53,615 nucleotides of DNA from Pseudodesulfovibrio sp. Lineage in GTDB: Bacteria; Desulfobacterota; Desulfovibrionia; Desulfovibrionales; Desulfovibrionaceae. This document shows positions 8,659 to 16,129 of the stretch, in pieces. Position numbers and translations under genes: made by a program. The notes beneath the pieces were generated by a model. The model was not told where the DNA came from, did no database searches, and saw only the letters and a program-made list of their open reading frames with translations. Each line of letters starts with the position of its first letter. Within the stretch, counting starts at the first letter, position 1. The DNA lies in assembly GCA_016342345.1 (NCBI GenBank), contig JAEINO010000023.1, positions 1 through 53,615 on the forward strand. The letters are read 5' to 3'.

Positions 8659-9396
8659 TTAGACAGGCTCGGCGCGCAGTTGTCTTGTTGAAATCATGTC
8701 CGGTAGATACTCGGATTTGCATCGTTGTTCGATCAGATTGTCCAGCAGGTTTGCCTGACGGGGGGACAGGGCAGAAGCATCCAGGCTGCGTCCCGAGTCA
8801 AATACACCGACGACATCTTCCACGATGGTTTCGCTATGGGCGTTGATGTGCCAGTCCAGAATGTTCATGAAGGCAGCGTCATTGCGCTCGCGGTACCGCC
8901 AGCCACCGCACCGGTCCATGACAAGTCGTCTGGATACGCACATGCAGAGCGGGTCCACATTGCCTGGCCGGATAAAGGACTCCGATCCACGTCTGGGCAG
9001 GAAGGGCGTTTCCAGAGCGAGTTGCGTGTCAATGCGGCCAACGACCAACTCTGCGTCAAAATGCTTCAGGTACAGCCTGAGAGCTTGTGGCTTGAGCGTG
9101 TTGTCGTCGTCCAGATAAATGAGCTTTTCCCCTTGGGCTATGTTCGTGAGCATGCTTCTGATTCCGTTGCCGCCATTGCGGTCGGGTGGAAGAGTGATGC
9201 AGCGCACCGGGTAGGCACTGGTGGGAACTTTTCCCTTGAAACCATCAAAACCTATGAGAATTTCTAACTGTTCAGTCCCCAGTCCGGCAAATCTGGCGGC
9301 TTGTTCGACGGAATCGACCGTCTTTTGCAGAGCCTTTGGCCTGTTGCCTGCGGATGGGGTAATCAATGAAAAGAGCATATCGCCGTCCCTGGCCAT
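8659..9396 (-). CDS. Family 2-like (GT-A fold) glycosyltransferase
   Basis: The 245-residue protein begins with a short beta-strand segment (MLFSLITPSAGNRPKAL) typical of GT-A nucleotide-sugar binding folds. Near residue 95 it has LIYLDDDNTL, matching the DxD metal/nucleotide-sugar motif. There is no membrane segment. The start at 9396 is supported by GGAGGAG a few bases upstream; an in-frame ATG 24 codons earlier lacks such a site. The acceptor is unknown. It is not next to other polysaccharide genes, so it may modify a surface glycan encoded elsewhere. It is followed by its own terminator. Confidence 0.72.
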   Translation of the reverse strand: MARDGDMLFSLITPSAGNRPKALQKTVDSVEQAARFAGLGTEQLEILIGFDGFKGKVPTSAYPVRCITLPPDRNGGNGIRSMLTNIAQGEKLIYLDDDNTLKPQALRLYLKHFDAELVVGRIDTQLALETPFLPRRGSESFIRPGNVDPLCMCVSRRLVMDRCGGWRYRERNDAAFMNILDWHINAHSETIVEDVVGVFDSGRSLDASALSPRQANLLDNLIEQRCKSEYLPDMISTRQLRAEPV

Positions 9397-9621
9397 AATA
9401 CTGTCTCCTCCCCCGCATTGTTGCGGGCTTGAAGGGTCTCCCAACCCCTGATTACTGTCACCTGACATGCCGTGTCTATTTTAGCGTGTCAGGAATCGTA
9501 TCGGCTGGATTTAACAAACACTTTATGTCTGTTTGAAAGAAAGACAAAAAACTTCATCTTGAAGTTCGGGACCGGCTCGACAGCTTTGCGGCTGAATTGT
9601 GGTTTTTATTTTGAAAGTCGT
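9397..9621. other. Intergenic region with a small inverted repeat
   Basis: The 225 bases between the DUF5684-like gene and the glycosyltransferase contain no convincing gene. CCTGACA (9461-9467) and TGTCAGG (9487-9493) are inverted repeats 65-95 bases upstream of the glycosyltransferase start, and could be an operator. No promoter hexamers are confidently assigned. Confidence 0.35.
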
Positions 9622-9945
9622 TCAAATGGTTTCATATCGTGCGTTTCCAAAGCCCAGTATGGGGTAGAAAATGAAAGGAAAAAGGAAGAGGCCTATGCCA
9701 TAGAGGACGGGCTGTCCGAATTTTTCGGCAATGGCAAGGGAAAGCAGCAGATAACAGACAACATTGACGAGCGGGATCAGGTACCCGATGAACCACCACC
9801 ATGGTTTGCCTGCGATGCGGTTGAGGACCCACAGGTTGTAGAAGGGAATGAGGGATGCCCATCCGGCTTCGCCTGCCTTTTCAAACATTTTCCACATTCC
9901 GACAACGCACGCAAGAATGATGGCCAGATACAGAATTGTTGCCAT
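9622..9945 (-). CDS. Small DUF5684-like integral membrane protein
   Basis: The 107-residue protein is almost entirely membrane segments. One hydrophobic helix at the N terminus (TILYLAIILACVVGMW) is followed by KAGEAGWASLIPFYNLWVL and KPWWWFIGYLIPLVNVV, and the protein ends in further hydrophobic segments. The pattern of an N-terminal helix, then GxxGWASLIPxYNxW, then PWWW is characteristic of the DUF5684 family, which sometimes accompanies signal peptidase-like proteins. Its biochemical role is unknown. It lies alone between ribE and the glycosyltransferase on the same strand. Confidence 0.75.
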   Translation of the reverse strand: MATILYLAIILACVVGMWKMFEKAGEAGWASLIPFYNLWVLNRIAGKPWWWFIGYLIPLVNVVCYLLLSLAIAEKFGQPVLYGIGLFLFPFIFYPILGFGNARYETI

Positions 9946-10035
9946 GTCAACGGTCCTCCCTGTAGCGTTTGCATAGGTGGTAAGCTGCGTGATTTATATA
10001 GTATTGAGTGGCCAAGGTCAATGAAGGCACTAAAT

Positions 10036-10061
10036 GAGGCACCCCTGTGAAGTGGTGCCTC
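10036..10061 (-). terminator. Weak hairpin downstream of ribE
   Basis: GAGGCACC (10036-10043) pairs with GGTGCCTC (10054-10061) around a 10-base loop. It lies about 60 bases past the ribE stop. The bases that follow on the minus strand are only modestly U-rich, so termination may be partial. Confidence 0.4.
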
Positions 10062-10121
10062 GTGAGTCGTTTTGTCCGGGAAATGTCGATGATTTCGTGA
10101 ACGTGCAGAGGGCCGGTTGTA

Positions 10122-10781
10122 TCAGAAGCCGTGCTTGGCCAGATATTCCATGGTGATTTCCGGTTTTCTTGTTTTCTTGTCATCTTTTGTGGTCCAGGGC
10201 GTGACCATGCGCTCCACGTATTTGCCGATGATGTCGGTTTCCATGTTGACCTTGGTTCCGACAGTCCAGCCTGAGATAGTGGTGCCCTTCTGGGTTTCGG
10301 GAATGATGTTCACTTCAAGCCAGTCCGGGCCGCAGTTGTTGACTGTCAAGCTGATGCCATCCAGGGTGATGGAGCCTTTCGGGATGACATATCTGCCGTG
10401 GGACGAGTCAAAGGCGAGTTTGAATATTCTTGATTCTCCGGCTGGGCGTACTCCGGCCACTTCGGCCATGCAGTCCACGTGGCCGGACACAATGTGCCCT
10501 CCGAAGCGATCGCCCATGACCATGGCCCTTTCCAGGTTGACGGAGGACCCGACCTTGAGATTGCCCAGGCTCGTGACGGACATGGTTTCGCGGCTTGCAT
10601 AGGCCGTGAACCACTTTGCATCAAAGGTTTCCACTGTCAGGCAGACGCCGTTGATCGCTATGGATTCACCAAGTTCGATATCAGGCAGCGTGAAAAGAGC
10701 GCTAATGCGAAAGCGCGTTTCCGCACCCCGGTTTTCTGCGGCCTCAACGCGGCCCATTCCCATGACCAGTCCGGTAAACAT
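10122..10781 (-). CDS. ribE: Riboflavin synthase, alpha chain
   Basis: The enzyme dismutates two lumazine molecules to riboflavin, using the product of RibH. The 219-residue protein begins MFTGLVMGMGRV, close to the conserved MFTGIV start. It has two related lumazine-binding halves: the first includes LGESIAINGVCLTV, and the second includes GSITLDGISLTVN. GHIVSGHVD is the conserved linker motif. The length fits the family. The frame is open 20 codons further upstream, but the internal ATG at 10781 matches the family start. It is separated from ribBA by three unrelated genes and from ribD by two, although all are on the same strand. Confidence 0.96.
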   Translation of the reverse strand: MFTGLVMGMGRVEAAENRGAETRFRISALFTLPDIELGESIAINGVCLTVETFDAKWFTAYASRETMSVTSLGNLKVGSSVNLERAMVMGDRFGGHIVSGHVDCMAEVAGVRPAGESRIFKLAFDSSHGRYVIPKGSITLDGISLTVNNCGPDWLEVNIIPETQKGTTISGWTVGTKVNMETDIIGKYVERMVTPWTTKDDKKTRKPEITMEYLAKHGF

Positions 10782-10858
10782 CAAAAAAATCCTTGCTGAA
10801 GTTGGGGTGAACGCTTTTTGTCTATCAGGCTGGCAGCCCACTGTAAATCCGTTCCCGG

Positions 10859-11626
10859 TTACTTGAGATAATTGTCCAGTACTTTCTGGAATGCAGGAGA
10901 GGTTTTGACGCGGTCCAGGGCATTTTGGAATCTTTGGACGAGATCGTCTCTGGTGTCACGATGAAAGGCGTAATAGATCGGGGTTTCCTGCAAGGTGAAC
11001 ACCGTCTCGTATTCGTCTGCCGGCAAATTGAACCGTGCGGCAATTCGTCGCCATGATTGTTCTTCATAGGCTATCATGTCCAGCCGGTTGTTTATGAGTT
11101 TGTTGATGTTCTGCTCCATGTTTGCCACTGCTTCTATTTGGGCGATCTCCCTGTAGTCATCAAGAATGATGTCCGAGATGTCTTTTCGTATGGTGCCCAC
11201 TCGATAGCCTGCAAGGTCGTCCAGGCAGGAGAGCATGATGTGCTTTTCCTTTTTGGCGATGAGGACAAAGCGAACGGTGGTGATGGGACCGGCCCATTTG
11301 AATAGATTTTTGCGTTCTGTGGTCCGGGCCATGCTGAACAGGACCGTGGATGGCTCATTCTGGATGTGGTCATATGCTCTGGCCCATGGCAGAAACTGTA
11401 TTGAGAGAGGTTGGATGCCGAGTTCCTTCCATGTCATGTGGAGCAGATCGACTCCGATACCTTTTGTGGTTCCGTATTCGGTATAGCTGTAAGGGTAGTA
11501 TTCTTCGGTCAGGTAATCGAGTTTTTCAAGAGACTGGGCATGGACCGAAACAGGTGAGCAGACCCACAGGAACCACAGCGTCAGAACTGAAAGAAAAAAT
11601 CGTTTGTGATGTCTGGCTATGTCCAT
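10859..11626 (-). CDS. Periplasmic solute-binding protein, family 3 type (copy 1)
   Basis: This 255-residue protein begins with a signal peptide (hydrophobic FFLSVLTLWFLWVC, then a likely cleavage after VHA). The mature part resembles polar-amino-acid-type binding proteins: an N-terminal LTEEYYPYSYTE strand, GIGVDLLHMTWKELG, and FLPWARAYDHI. Similar proteins occur either as ABC-transporter receptors or as orphan sensory proteins. No permease or ATPase gene is nearby. The start at 11626 was preferred to 11659 because of a GGAAAG ribosome binding site. It is a tandem paralogue of the gene at 11725-12477; both share the PWARAYD block, a LFKW(A/V)GPITT block and a closing helical tail. Confidence 0.85.
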   Translation of the reverse strand: MDIARHHKRFFLSVLTLWFLWVCSPVSVHAQSLEKLDYLTEEYYPYSYTEYGTTKGIGVDLLHMTWKELGIQPLSIQFLPWARAYDHIQNEPSTVLFSMARTTERKNLFKWAGPITTVRFVLIAKKEKHIMLSCLDDLAGYRVGTIRKDISDIILDDYREIAQIEAVANMEQNINKLINNRLDMIAYEEQSWRRIAARFNLPADEYETVFTLQETPIYYAFHRDTRDDLVQRFQNALDRVKTSPAFQKVLDNYLK

Positions 11627-11724
11627 GTGATTCTTTCCGTCTGCCTTGTTGTATTTCATTATGTCAAATGCCGTATTGCAAAAGACGGTGGAGTGTCCTT
11701 GCCTGACATGGAGTTTTTTCGTGA

Positions 11725-12477
11725 CTATTGCAGGTGTTGATCAAGCCTGCGTTGATATTCGGGGGTTGCCTTGATTGCATCAAGGGCTTTCTGGAACAGG
11801 GCGATCACTTTGTCGGGTGTGTCTTTGCTGAAAGCATAATAGGGTTCAATCCGGTTGATAGTCCAGACTTTTTCAAATTGTTCAGGATTCAGGCCGAGTT
11901 CCTTGATGTTGTGTGCAAAAGTACGCTGTTCAAGTGCAATGGCGTCCAGCCTGTTGGCAATGAGTTTCTTGATGTTCATCTGCACGGAGGGGACTTTTTC
12001 AATATGGGCGATGGATTCGTATTTTTTGAGCAATTCCGAGGAGGCATAGTCTTGAATTCCCCCGATTGACAGGCCTTTCAGGTCTTCGGGTGAGTTGATG
12101 GTGATGTTGCGGCCCTTCATGGTGATGAGCAGGGTTTCGGTTGTTGTGATGGGGCCGACCCATTTGAACAGTTTTTCACGGGAAGGCAGGCGAATGGTGG
12201 AAAAAAGTACTATGCCTGACTTGTTGAGTGTCATGTCGTATGCTCTAGCCCAGGGCAGGAATTGGATGTCCTGTTTCGGCAATTGTGCCTTGCGCCACAT
12301 GAGTCGCAGGATATCCACTGCCAGCCCGGCTGGTTGTCCGTTTTGCTGATAGTTGTAGGGGGCGAATTCTTCGGAAAGGTAGACAAGTGCTTGTGTGGGA
12401 CTTTTGGGTTCCGCAGCAAACCCGGAGGGCGCTGCACAGAGTATGAAGCAAATGAATGTGAGGTAAATTTTTTTCAT
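11725..12477 (-). CDS. Periplasmic solute-binding protein, family 3 type (copy 2)
   Basis: The 250-residue product has a signal peptide (MKKIYLTFICFILC, with likely cleavage near GFAA) and the same layout as its neighbour: YLSEEFAPYNY, GLAVDILRLMW, FLPWARAYD, and EKLFKWVGPITT. The two genes are clearly paralogues from an old tandem duplication, because the protein sequences have diverged substantially outside these blocks. The start is the ATG at 12477; a TTG 12 codons upstream is also in frame, but neither has a good ribosome binding site. Because no transporter is encoded nearby, a sensory or scavenging role is as likely as uptake. Confidence 0.85.
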   Translation of the reverse strand: MKKIYLTFICFILCAAPSGFAAEPKSPTQALVYLSEEFAPYNYQQNGQPAGLAVDILRLMWRKAQLPKQDIQFLPWARAYDMTLNKSGIVLFSTIRLPSREKLFKWVGPITTTETLLITMKGRNITINSPEDLKGLSIGGIQDYASSELLKKYESIAHIEKVPSVQMNIKKLIANRLDAIALEQRTFAHNIKELGLNPEQFEKVWTINRIEPYYAFSKDTPDKVIALFQKALDAIKATPEYQRRLDQHLQ

Positions 12478-12573
12478 TGTCGGTAATATATAACAAATTA
12501 TGAATTGGATCAATAATTCATATGATTATATTGGAAGCTGGTCGATGTCGGGATGATGATCTTCTTGCAAGCG

Positions 12574-13710
12574 TTATTGGGGGCGCAAGGTCAGCATGAT
12601 GTCCGAACCTGTTGTCTCCATGCGAATGATGCGGAAATTCATGGCCTCGGCCATGGGAACATCGCATCGGCCCGAGTAGGCGGCCGGAGCGGAGTTGTCA
12701 CCGAGAATGCGCGGGGAGACGAAGTGGACAAGCTCGTCGGCAAGTCCCTGGGCAATAAGGTTCATGGCGAACAGGCCGCCTCCTTCGCACAGGGTGTAGT
12801 GGCAGCCCAGTTCATATCTGAGCCGCTCGAATCCGGTGGACAGGTTCAGGTGTCCCGGATTGCCAGCCAGAGGCCAGACACTGGTGCCGCGTTTTCGCAG
12901 GTTGTCAGCTTCCTGACTGCGAGCAGATGATTCCGTGGTCATGAAGATGGTTCGTTCCGGGCGTTTTTGGAGGAGGGTGAAGTCTGCTGGGTTGCTCGGC
13001 AACCGCGAGGTGACGACCACGGCGAGAGGCTGAACGAAATTTTTTGGTAGGTCTTTCTTGCGGCAGGTCAGGCTGGGGTTGTCGGCATGGAACGTGCCGC
13101 CTCCTATCACCACGGCTCCCACCTGAGCACGCAGATCGTGAACTCGGGCAAATGATTCCGGGCCGGACACTGGTTCCGGGGTGCGAAAACGCGAGGCTAT
13201 CTTGCCGTCCAGAGTGGCGGCCATTTTGATGATGTTGAAGGTTGAGTGGGAATTCTGCCAGAGCAGGAAATCGCTGATGAGGTCCCTGCACTCTGTTTCA
13301 AGGACGCCGGTTTCGATTTTGATGTCGTGGGCTTTCAGGTTTTCCATGCCACCTGAGGCCACGGGGTTGGGGTCGCGTGTCCCCACCACCACTTTGCCGA
13401 TTTGGGCCTGTATGAGTGCCTCGGTGCAGGGCGGGGTTTTGCCATGGTGGTTGCAGGGTTCAAGGGTGACATACATGGTCATGCCCTCGGGATTGATCCC
13501 CTTATTCAGTGCATCGGCCAGACATTCTCGTTCGGCGTGGAGTTTGCCGTATCTGGTATGCCAGCCTTCGGCCATAATCTGACCATTATGGACGAGCACG
13601 GCTCCCACACAGGGATTGGGCGCAGTCGCACCCCTGCCTAGGTTGGCAAGTTCCACGGCCCGAGCCATGAAATCATTGTCGCTAAATGAAGTCGCCTTCC
13701 ATGAACACAT
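12574..13710 (-). CDS. ribD: Bifunctional riboflavin deaminase/reductase RibD
   Basis: RibD deaminates the pyrimidine intermediate and then reduces the ribosyl side chain. The 378-residue protein has the N-terminal cytidine-deaminase-like domain with zinc ligands HAE (in LHAERECL) and [11 protein letters not shown]. The C-terminal reductase domain begins near residue 155 ([13 protein letters not shown]) and includes [10 protein letters not shown] and [12 protein letters not shown]. The start at 13710 lies 29 bases inside the 3' end of the dCMP deaminase gene and is preceded by GGAG, so translation of the two is probably coupled. No FMN riboswitch is visible upstream of the pair. Confidence 0.96.
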   Translation of the reverse strand: MCSWKATSFSDNDFMARAVELANLGRGATAPNPCVGAVLVHNGQIMAEGWHTRYGKLHAERECLADALNKGINPEGMTMYVTLEPCNHHGKTPPCTEALIQAQIGKVVVGTRDPNPVASGGMENLKAHDIKIETGVLETECRDLISDFLLWQNSHSTFNIIKMAATLDGKIASRFRTPEPVSGPESFARVHDLRAQVGAVVIGGGTFHADNPSLTCRKKDLPKNFVQPLAVVVTSRLPSNPADFTLLQKRPERTIFMTTESSARSQEADNLRKRGTSVWPLAGNPGHLNLSTGFERLRYELGCHYTLCEGGGLFAMNLIAQGLADELVHFVSPRILGDNSAPAAYSGRCDVPMAEAMNFRIIRMETTGSDIMLTLRPQ

Positions 13711-14140
13711 AATTCACTCCGGCTTCGTCAAGCATTTGTTCGGACAGTTCGTCTGGATAGTTTTCGGAAAAATAGATGTTCTGTACTTCGCAGTTGATGA
13801 GCATCTTGGTGCACAGGATGCATGGCTTGGTCGTGCAGTAGATGTCGCATCCTTTGAGATCAAGACCGTGGGTGGCGGCCTGGATGATGACGTTCTGCTC
13901 GGCGTGCAGTCCCCGGCATAGTTCGTGACGTTCGCCGGATGGAATGTTGAGTTTGTCGCGGATGCAGCCGACTTCCTCGCAATGGGCGATGTTCGTGGGA
14001 ACGCCGTTGTATCCTGTGGCAAGGATGCGCTTGTTTCTCACGGCAATGGCACCCACGGCCCGACGGGTGCAGGTGGAACGCTGGGCCACGAGATGGGCGA
14101 TGCGCATGAAATATTCGGGCCATGGTAATCTGTTGGACAT
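13682..14140 (-). CDS. Deoxycytidylate (dCMP) deaminase, ComEB type
   Basis: The enzyme converts dCMP to dUMP for thymidylate synthesis. The 152-residue protein has the zinc-dependent deaminase signature: HAEQN near residue 83, then KPCILCTKM about 25 residues later. An extra Cys/His-rich segment ([23 protein letters not shown]) is typical of dCMP deaminases and often binds a second zinc. The ATG at 14140 has AAGGAG upstream; an in-frame ATG at 14173 lies at the edge of the palindromic element and was rejected. This gene heads the minus-strand rib/leuS run, so its upstream region, which contains the MITE-like element, probably supplies the promoter. Confidence 0.93.
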   Translation of the reverse strand: MSNRLPWPEYFMRIAHLVAQRSTCTRRAVGAIAVRNKRILATGYNGVPTNIAHCEEVGCIRDKLNIPSGERHELCRGLHAEQNVIIQAATHGLDLKGCDIYCTTKPCILCTKMLINCEVQNIYFSENYPDELSEQMLDEAGVNYVFMEGDFI

Positions 14141-14172
14141 TGATACTCCTTCAGTGCTCGGATTGGAATGCA

Positions 14173-14332
14173 CTAGGGAAGCACTGCATAATTGTCCGCT
14201 GGCTTCGTTGTTTTAAAAACCTCAAATTCTAGCGTACAGGAAGTACGCGTCGGCCTTGATGTTTTCTTGCGCCTTGCCAGCGAATAATTCTACAGCACTT
14301 CCTGAAAATTGAATTAATCAGTACTTCCCTAG
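14173..14332. mobile_element. MITE-like palindromic element
   Basis: Ends GGAAGCACTG (14177-14186) and CAGTACTTCC (14319-14328) are inverted repeats with one mismatch. They are flanked on both sides by CTAG (14173-14176 and 14329-14332), which could be a 4-base target duplication or part of a longer terminal repeat. A longer imperfect inversion pairs the left end (through CCGCTGGC) with GCCAGCG...CAGCACTTCC at about 14277-14303. The centre holds a hairpin, GCGTAC (14232-14237) and GTACGC (14243-14248). It has no coding capacity. It sits 33 bases upstream of the dCMP deaminase start, where it could alter expression of the rib/leuS operon. Confidence 0.7.
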
Positions 14333-14412
14333 AGAGCACCACCTATCATTTCTTTAACCGAAAGGGAACGGGGGCAGTGTGTGTCGCGGTTTTGAAGGGG
14401 GGTTGAAAAAAA

Positions 14413-14442
14413 GGCATTCGGTCAGATTTTTAACCGAATGCC
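14413..14442. terminator. Bidirectional terminator after the CGGC-domain gene
   Basis: GGCATTCGGT (14413-14422) pairs with ACCGAATGCC (14433-14442) around a 10-base loop. A-tract and T-tract flank the stem, so it can terminate on either strand. It directly follows the stop of the minus-strand gene at 14450. Confidence 0.9.
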
Positions 14443-14449
14443 TTTTTTC

Positions 14450-14782
14450 CTAATGCGTGTAATCGAATATTTCGATGTCAGGGCCGATTTTTTTGATAAC
14501 GGCCGCTTTTATTTCTGCAAAATGCGGACAGGGAAAGCCGATGGGGTTTCCCCTGGAAATGCAGGAAGCGAAAACAATGATTTCCGCACCCCTGTCAACC
14601 ATGATCTGCGCTCTGGCCACGGCGCGTTTTCCGGGACAGCCACCACAGCTGACAAATCCGATCAGCTGAACCGGCCCTGTTTCTTCAAATGCCAGCTTTC
14701 CTTCGGAAGTGATCCTGAAATCAGTAGTTCCGGGGCAGATGTCTTCGGTCTGCTGACACCTGATAATACCAACTTTTTTCAT
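14450..14782 (-). CDS. CGGC-domain protein, probable metal/redox-binding protein
   Basis: The 110-residue protein starts MKKVGIIRC. It carries the CGGC motif in FVSCGGCPGKRAVARA near the middle, plus further Cys at CQQTEDICPG, ASCISRG and FPCPHF. This arrangement matches the CGGC-domain family, whose Cys/His residues are thought to bind metal; the precise function is unknown. The start at 14782 is supported by AGGAG. It is a single-gene unit ending in its own terminator. CGGC proteins are common in anaerobes, which agrees with the inferred host. Confidence 0.85.
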   Translation of the reverse strand: MKKVGIIRCQQTEDICPGTTDFRITSEGKLAFEETGPVQLIGFVSCGGCPGKRAVARAQIMVDRGAEIIVFASCISRGNPIGFPCPHFAEIKAAVIKKIGPDIEIFDYTH

Positions 14783-14960
14783 GTATTCTCCTGGGAGTAA
14801 GGGTGTACGATATGGCATTCAACTGTCTGTCATACCGATGGAAGCAGGAAAGGAGAACCGCCATGTTCATTGTCGAACTATCATGGCTTGAGATTGGATG
14901 CCATAGTTAAATCTGAGGTGATATTCGTGACTCCGACTGTCTGCCAGATTGATTTTGTGA

Positions 14961-14974
14961 CCCCGAACCGGGGT
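14961..14974 (-). terminator. Short GC-rich hairpin after the FmdB-type gene
   Basis: CCCC (14961-14964) and GGGG (14970-14973), extended by flanking A-T and C-G pairs, form a compact hairpin just past the stop at 14987. On the minus strand it is followed by ACAAAATC, which is only weakly U-rich. Confidence 0.4.
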
Positions 14975-14986
14975 CTTTTAGATGCC

Positions 14987-15205
14987 TCAGCCACCACCGC
15001 CGGTGTTGCAACCACCCATGGGGGACATTGAGCCGAGGCCCGGCATGGCTCCTCCAGTCCCTTCGGTCTGCACTGCACAGGCACTCATGAGTTTTTCGAC
15101 TTTTTTTGATTTGCATTCCGGGCAAGGTGGCAGTTCGTTTTGCGAAAAGACCAGCTCCTCGAATTCCTTGCCGCATTCGCAGCACTTGTATTCATAAATG
15201 GGCAT
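14987..15205 (-). CDS. FmdB-type small zinc-ribbon protein
   Basis: This 72-residue protein begins MPIYEYKCCECGKEFE, the classic FmdB zinc-ribbon opening. CxxC pairs are present at CCECG and CPECK, and the protein ends in a flexible Gly/Met-rich tail (GLGSMSPMGGCNTGGGG). Members are often regulatory proteins near formamide/amide or energy metabolism genes, but for this one no function can be assigned. AGAGGA precedes the ATG at 15205. It is divergent from the ZraP-like operon and shares its upstream region. Confidence 0.9.
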   Translation of the reverse strand: MPIYEYKCCECGKEFEELVFSQNELPPCPECKSKKVEKLMSACAVQTEGTGGAMPGLGSMSPMGGCNTGGGG

Positions 15206-15227
15206 ATGGATTTCCTCTTGGGTTTTG

Positions 15228-15241
15228 TTGATGTAAATCAC
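15228..15241. promoter_or_regulatory. FNR/CRP-family-like site upstream of the FmdB-type gene
   Basis: TTGATGTAAATCAC is one base away from the TTGAT-N4-ATCAA consensus of FNR-type regulators. It lies 23 bases upstream of the FmdB-type start. It could be a repressor or activator site for an anaerobic CRP/FNR-family regulator; this is motif similarity only. Confidence 0.3.
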
Positions 15242-15307
15242 AACAGAAAACAAAGTGTGTCTCCAGCAAGGATTGTCAAGATTATTTTTCTTGCACTCTT
15301 TACACAT

Positions 15308-15341
15308 AATGTGCAAATTTACATGCAGATGCTTGCACATT
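15308..15341. promoter_or_regulatory. 9 bp perfect inverted repeat, candidate activator site of the zra operon
   Basis: AATGTGCAA (15308-15316) and TTGCACATT (15333-15341) are perfect inverted repeats separated by 16 bases. They lie about 60-95 bases upstream of the sigma54 promoter, the usual distance for an NtrC-family enhancer site. The NtrC-type regulator encoded at the end of the operon is the obvious candidate ligand. A CRP-type site is an alternative. Confidence 0.5.
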
Positions 15342-15401
15342 GGGGTCCGCGTCTGGCTTCTTGAATATGAAATGTCCCTGTAATTCGGTGTGTTGCCATT
15401 T

Positions 15402-15416
15402 TGGCACGGCATGTGC
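15402..15416 (+). promoter_or_regulatory. Sigma54 (-24/-12) promoter of the zra-like operon
   Basis: TGGCACGGCATGTGC has the invariant GG (15403-15404) and GC (15415-15416) separated by exactly 10 bases, as required for sigma54. The -24 half is a perfect TGGCAC; the -12 half is GTGC instead of TTGC. Transcription would start near 15428, about 65 bases before the ZraP-like ATG. A sigma54-dependent activator is encoded in the same operon, which strongly supports the call. Confidence 0.8.
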
Positions 15417-15492
15417 TTTTAGTAGAGGTAGAAGAATCACACACTCTCTTCTATCCTGATTGCATAACAAAACCCTTTACGGAGGCAACGAC

Positions 15493-16008
15493 ATGAACAA
15501 GAAGAACATCACCATCACGGCTTTGGCAGCAGCTTTGGTACTGGCCATGGCGGCCTGGTCATTCGCTGGCCCCGGTTACGGACGCGGTTGCGGCGGCCCT
15601 GGTAACGGCGGTCCCGGTAACGGCATGAATAATTATTACAGCCAATTGACGCCTGAAAAGCAGGCGGCCGTTGACAAGATTTACGAAAAGTATTCCCCCA
15701 AGTTTACCGAACTGCGTAACCAGGTCTTGACCAAGCGTTCCACGCTTCAGGCCTTGGTGAATGGTGGCAATGCCGACGAGCAGAAGATTGGCAAGCTGAC
15801 CGCTGACATTAGCAACCTTCGCACCCAGATGTGGGAAATGCGCGGAAGCATGTCCAATGAATTGGTCAAGGAGACCGGCATCACTGCGGGCAAGGGATAT
15901 GGTTCGTGTCCGGCCTTTGGTCAGGCATCCTGTCCCGGTGGCGGACGTGGTCCTGGTGGCGGACGCGGCTCCGGCGGTGGGTACGGCCAGGGTAATGGAC
16001 AGTTCTAG
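15493..16008 (+). CDS. zraP: ZraP-like periplasmic metal-binding chaperone
   Basis: This 171-residue exported protein probably binds metal ions and protects periplasmic proteins during envelope stress. Residues 1-25 are a signal peptide (LAAALVLAMAAWSFA). A Gly-rich stretch follows, then a helical core with LTPEKQAAVDKIYEKYSPKF and repeated QxxxL heptads typical of the LTXXQ/CpxP/ZraP fold. The C-terminal tail is strongly Gly/Arg-rich (GGGRGPGGGRG) with two Cys (YGSCP, ASCPG). GGAGG precedes the ATG at 15493. It is the first gene of a four-gene operon with a membrane protein, a kinase and an NtrC-type regulator, behind a sigma54 promoter. The His-rich metal site of E. coli ZraP is not present in the same form, so the metal is uncertain. 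Confidence 0.82.
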   Translation: MNKKNITITALAAALVLAMAAWSFAGPGYGRGCGGPGNGGPGNGMNNYYSQLTPEKQAAVDKIYEKYSPKFTELRNQVLTKRSTLQALVNGGNADEQKIGKLTADISNLRTQMWEMRGSMSNELVKETGITAGKGYGSCPAFGQASCPGGGRGPGGGRGSGGGYGQGNGQF

Positions 16009-16129
16009 ACAAATGAATTTCCGTTAACCCGGAAAACAGGAATAGTGGCGGGGCGGTTTTCATGGTGGATGCCGTCCCGCTCTTTGATTGTTGAAAAGGC
16101 ACTGACAAAGGTGCTGCAAGGAGATTCCC

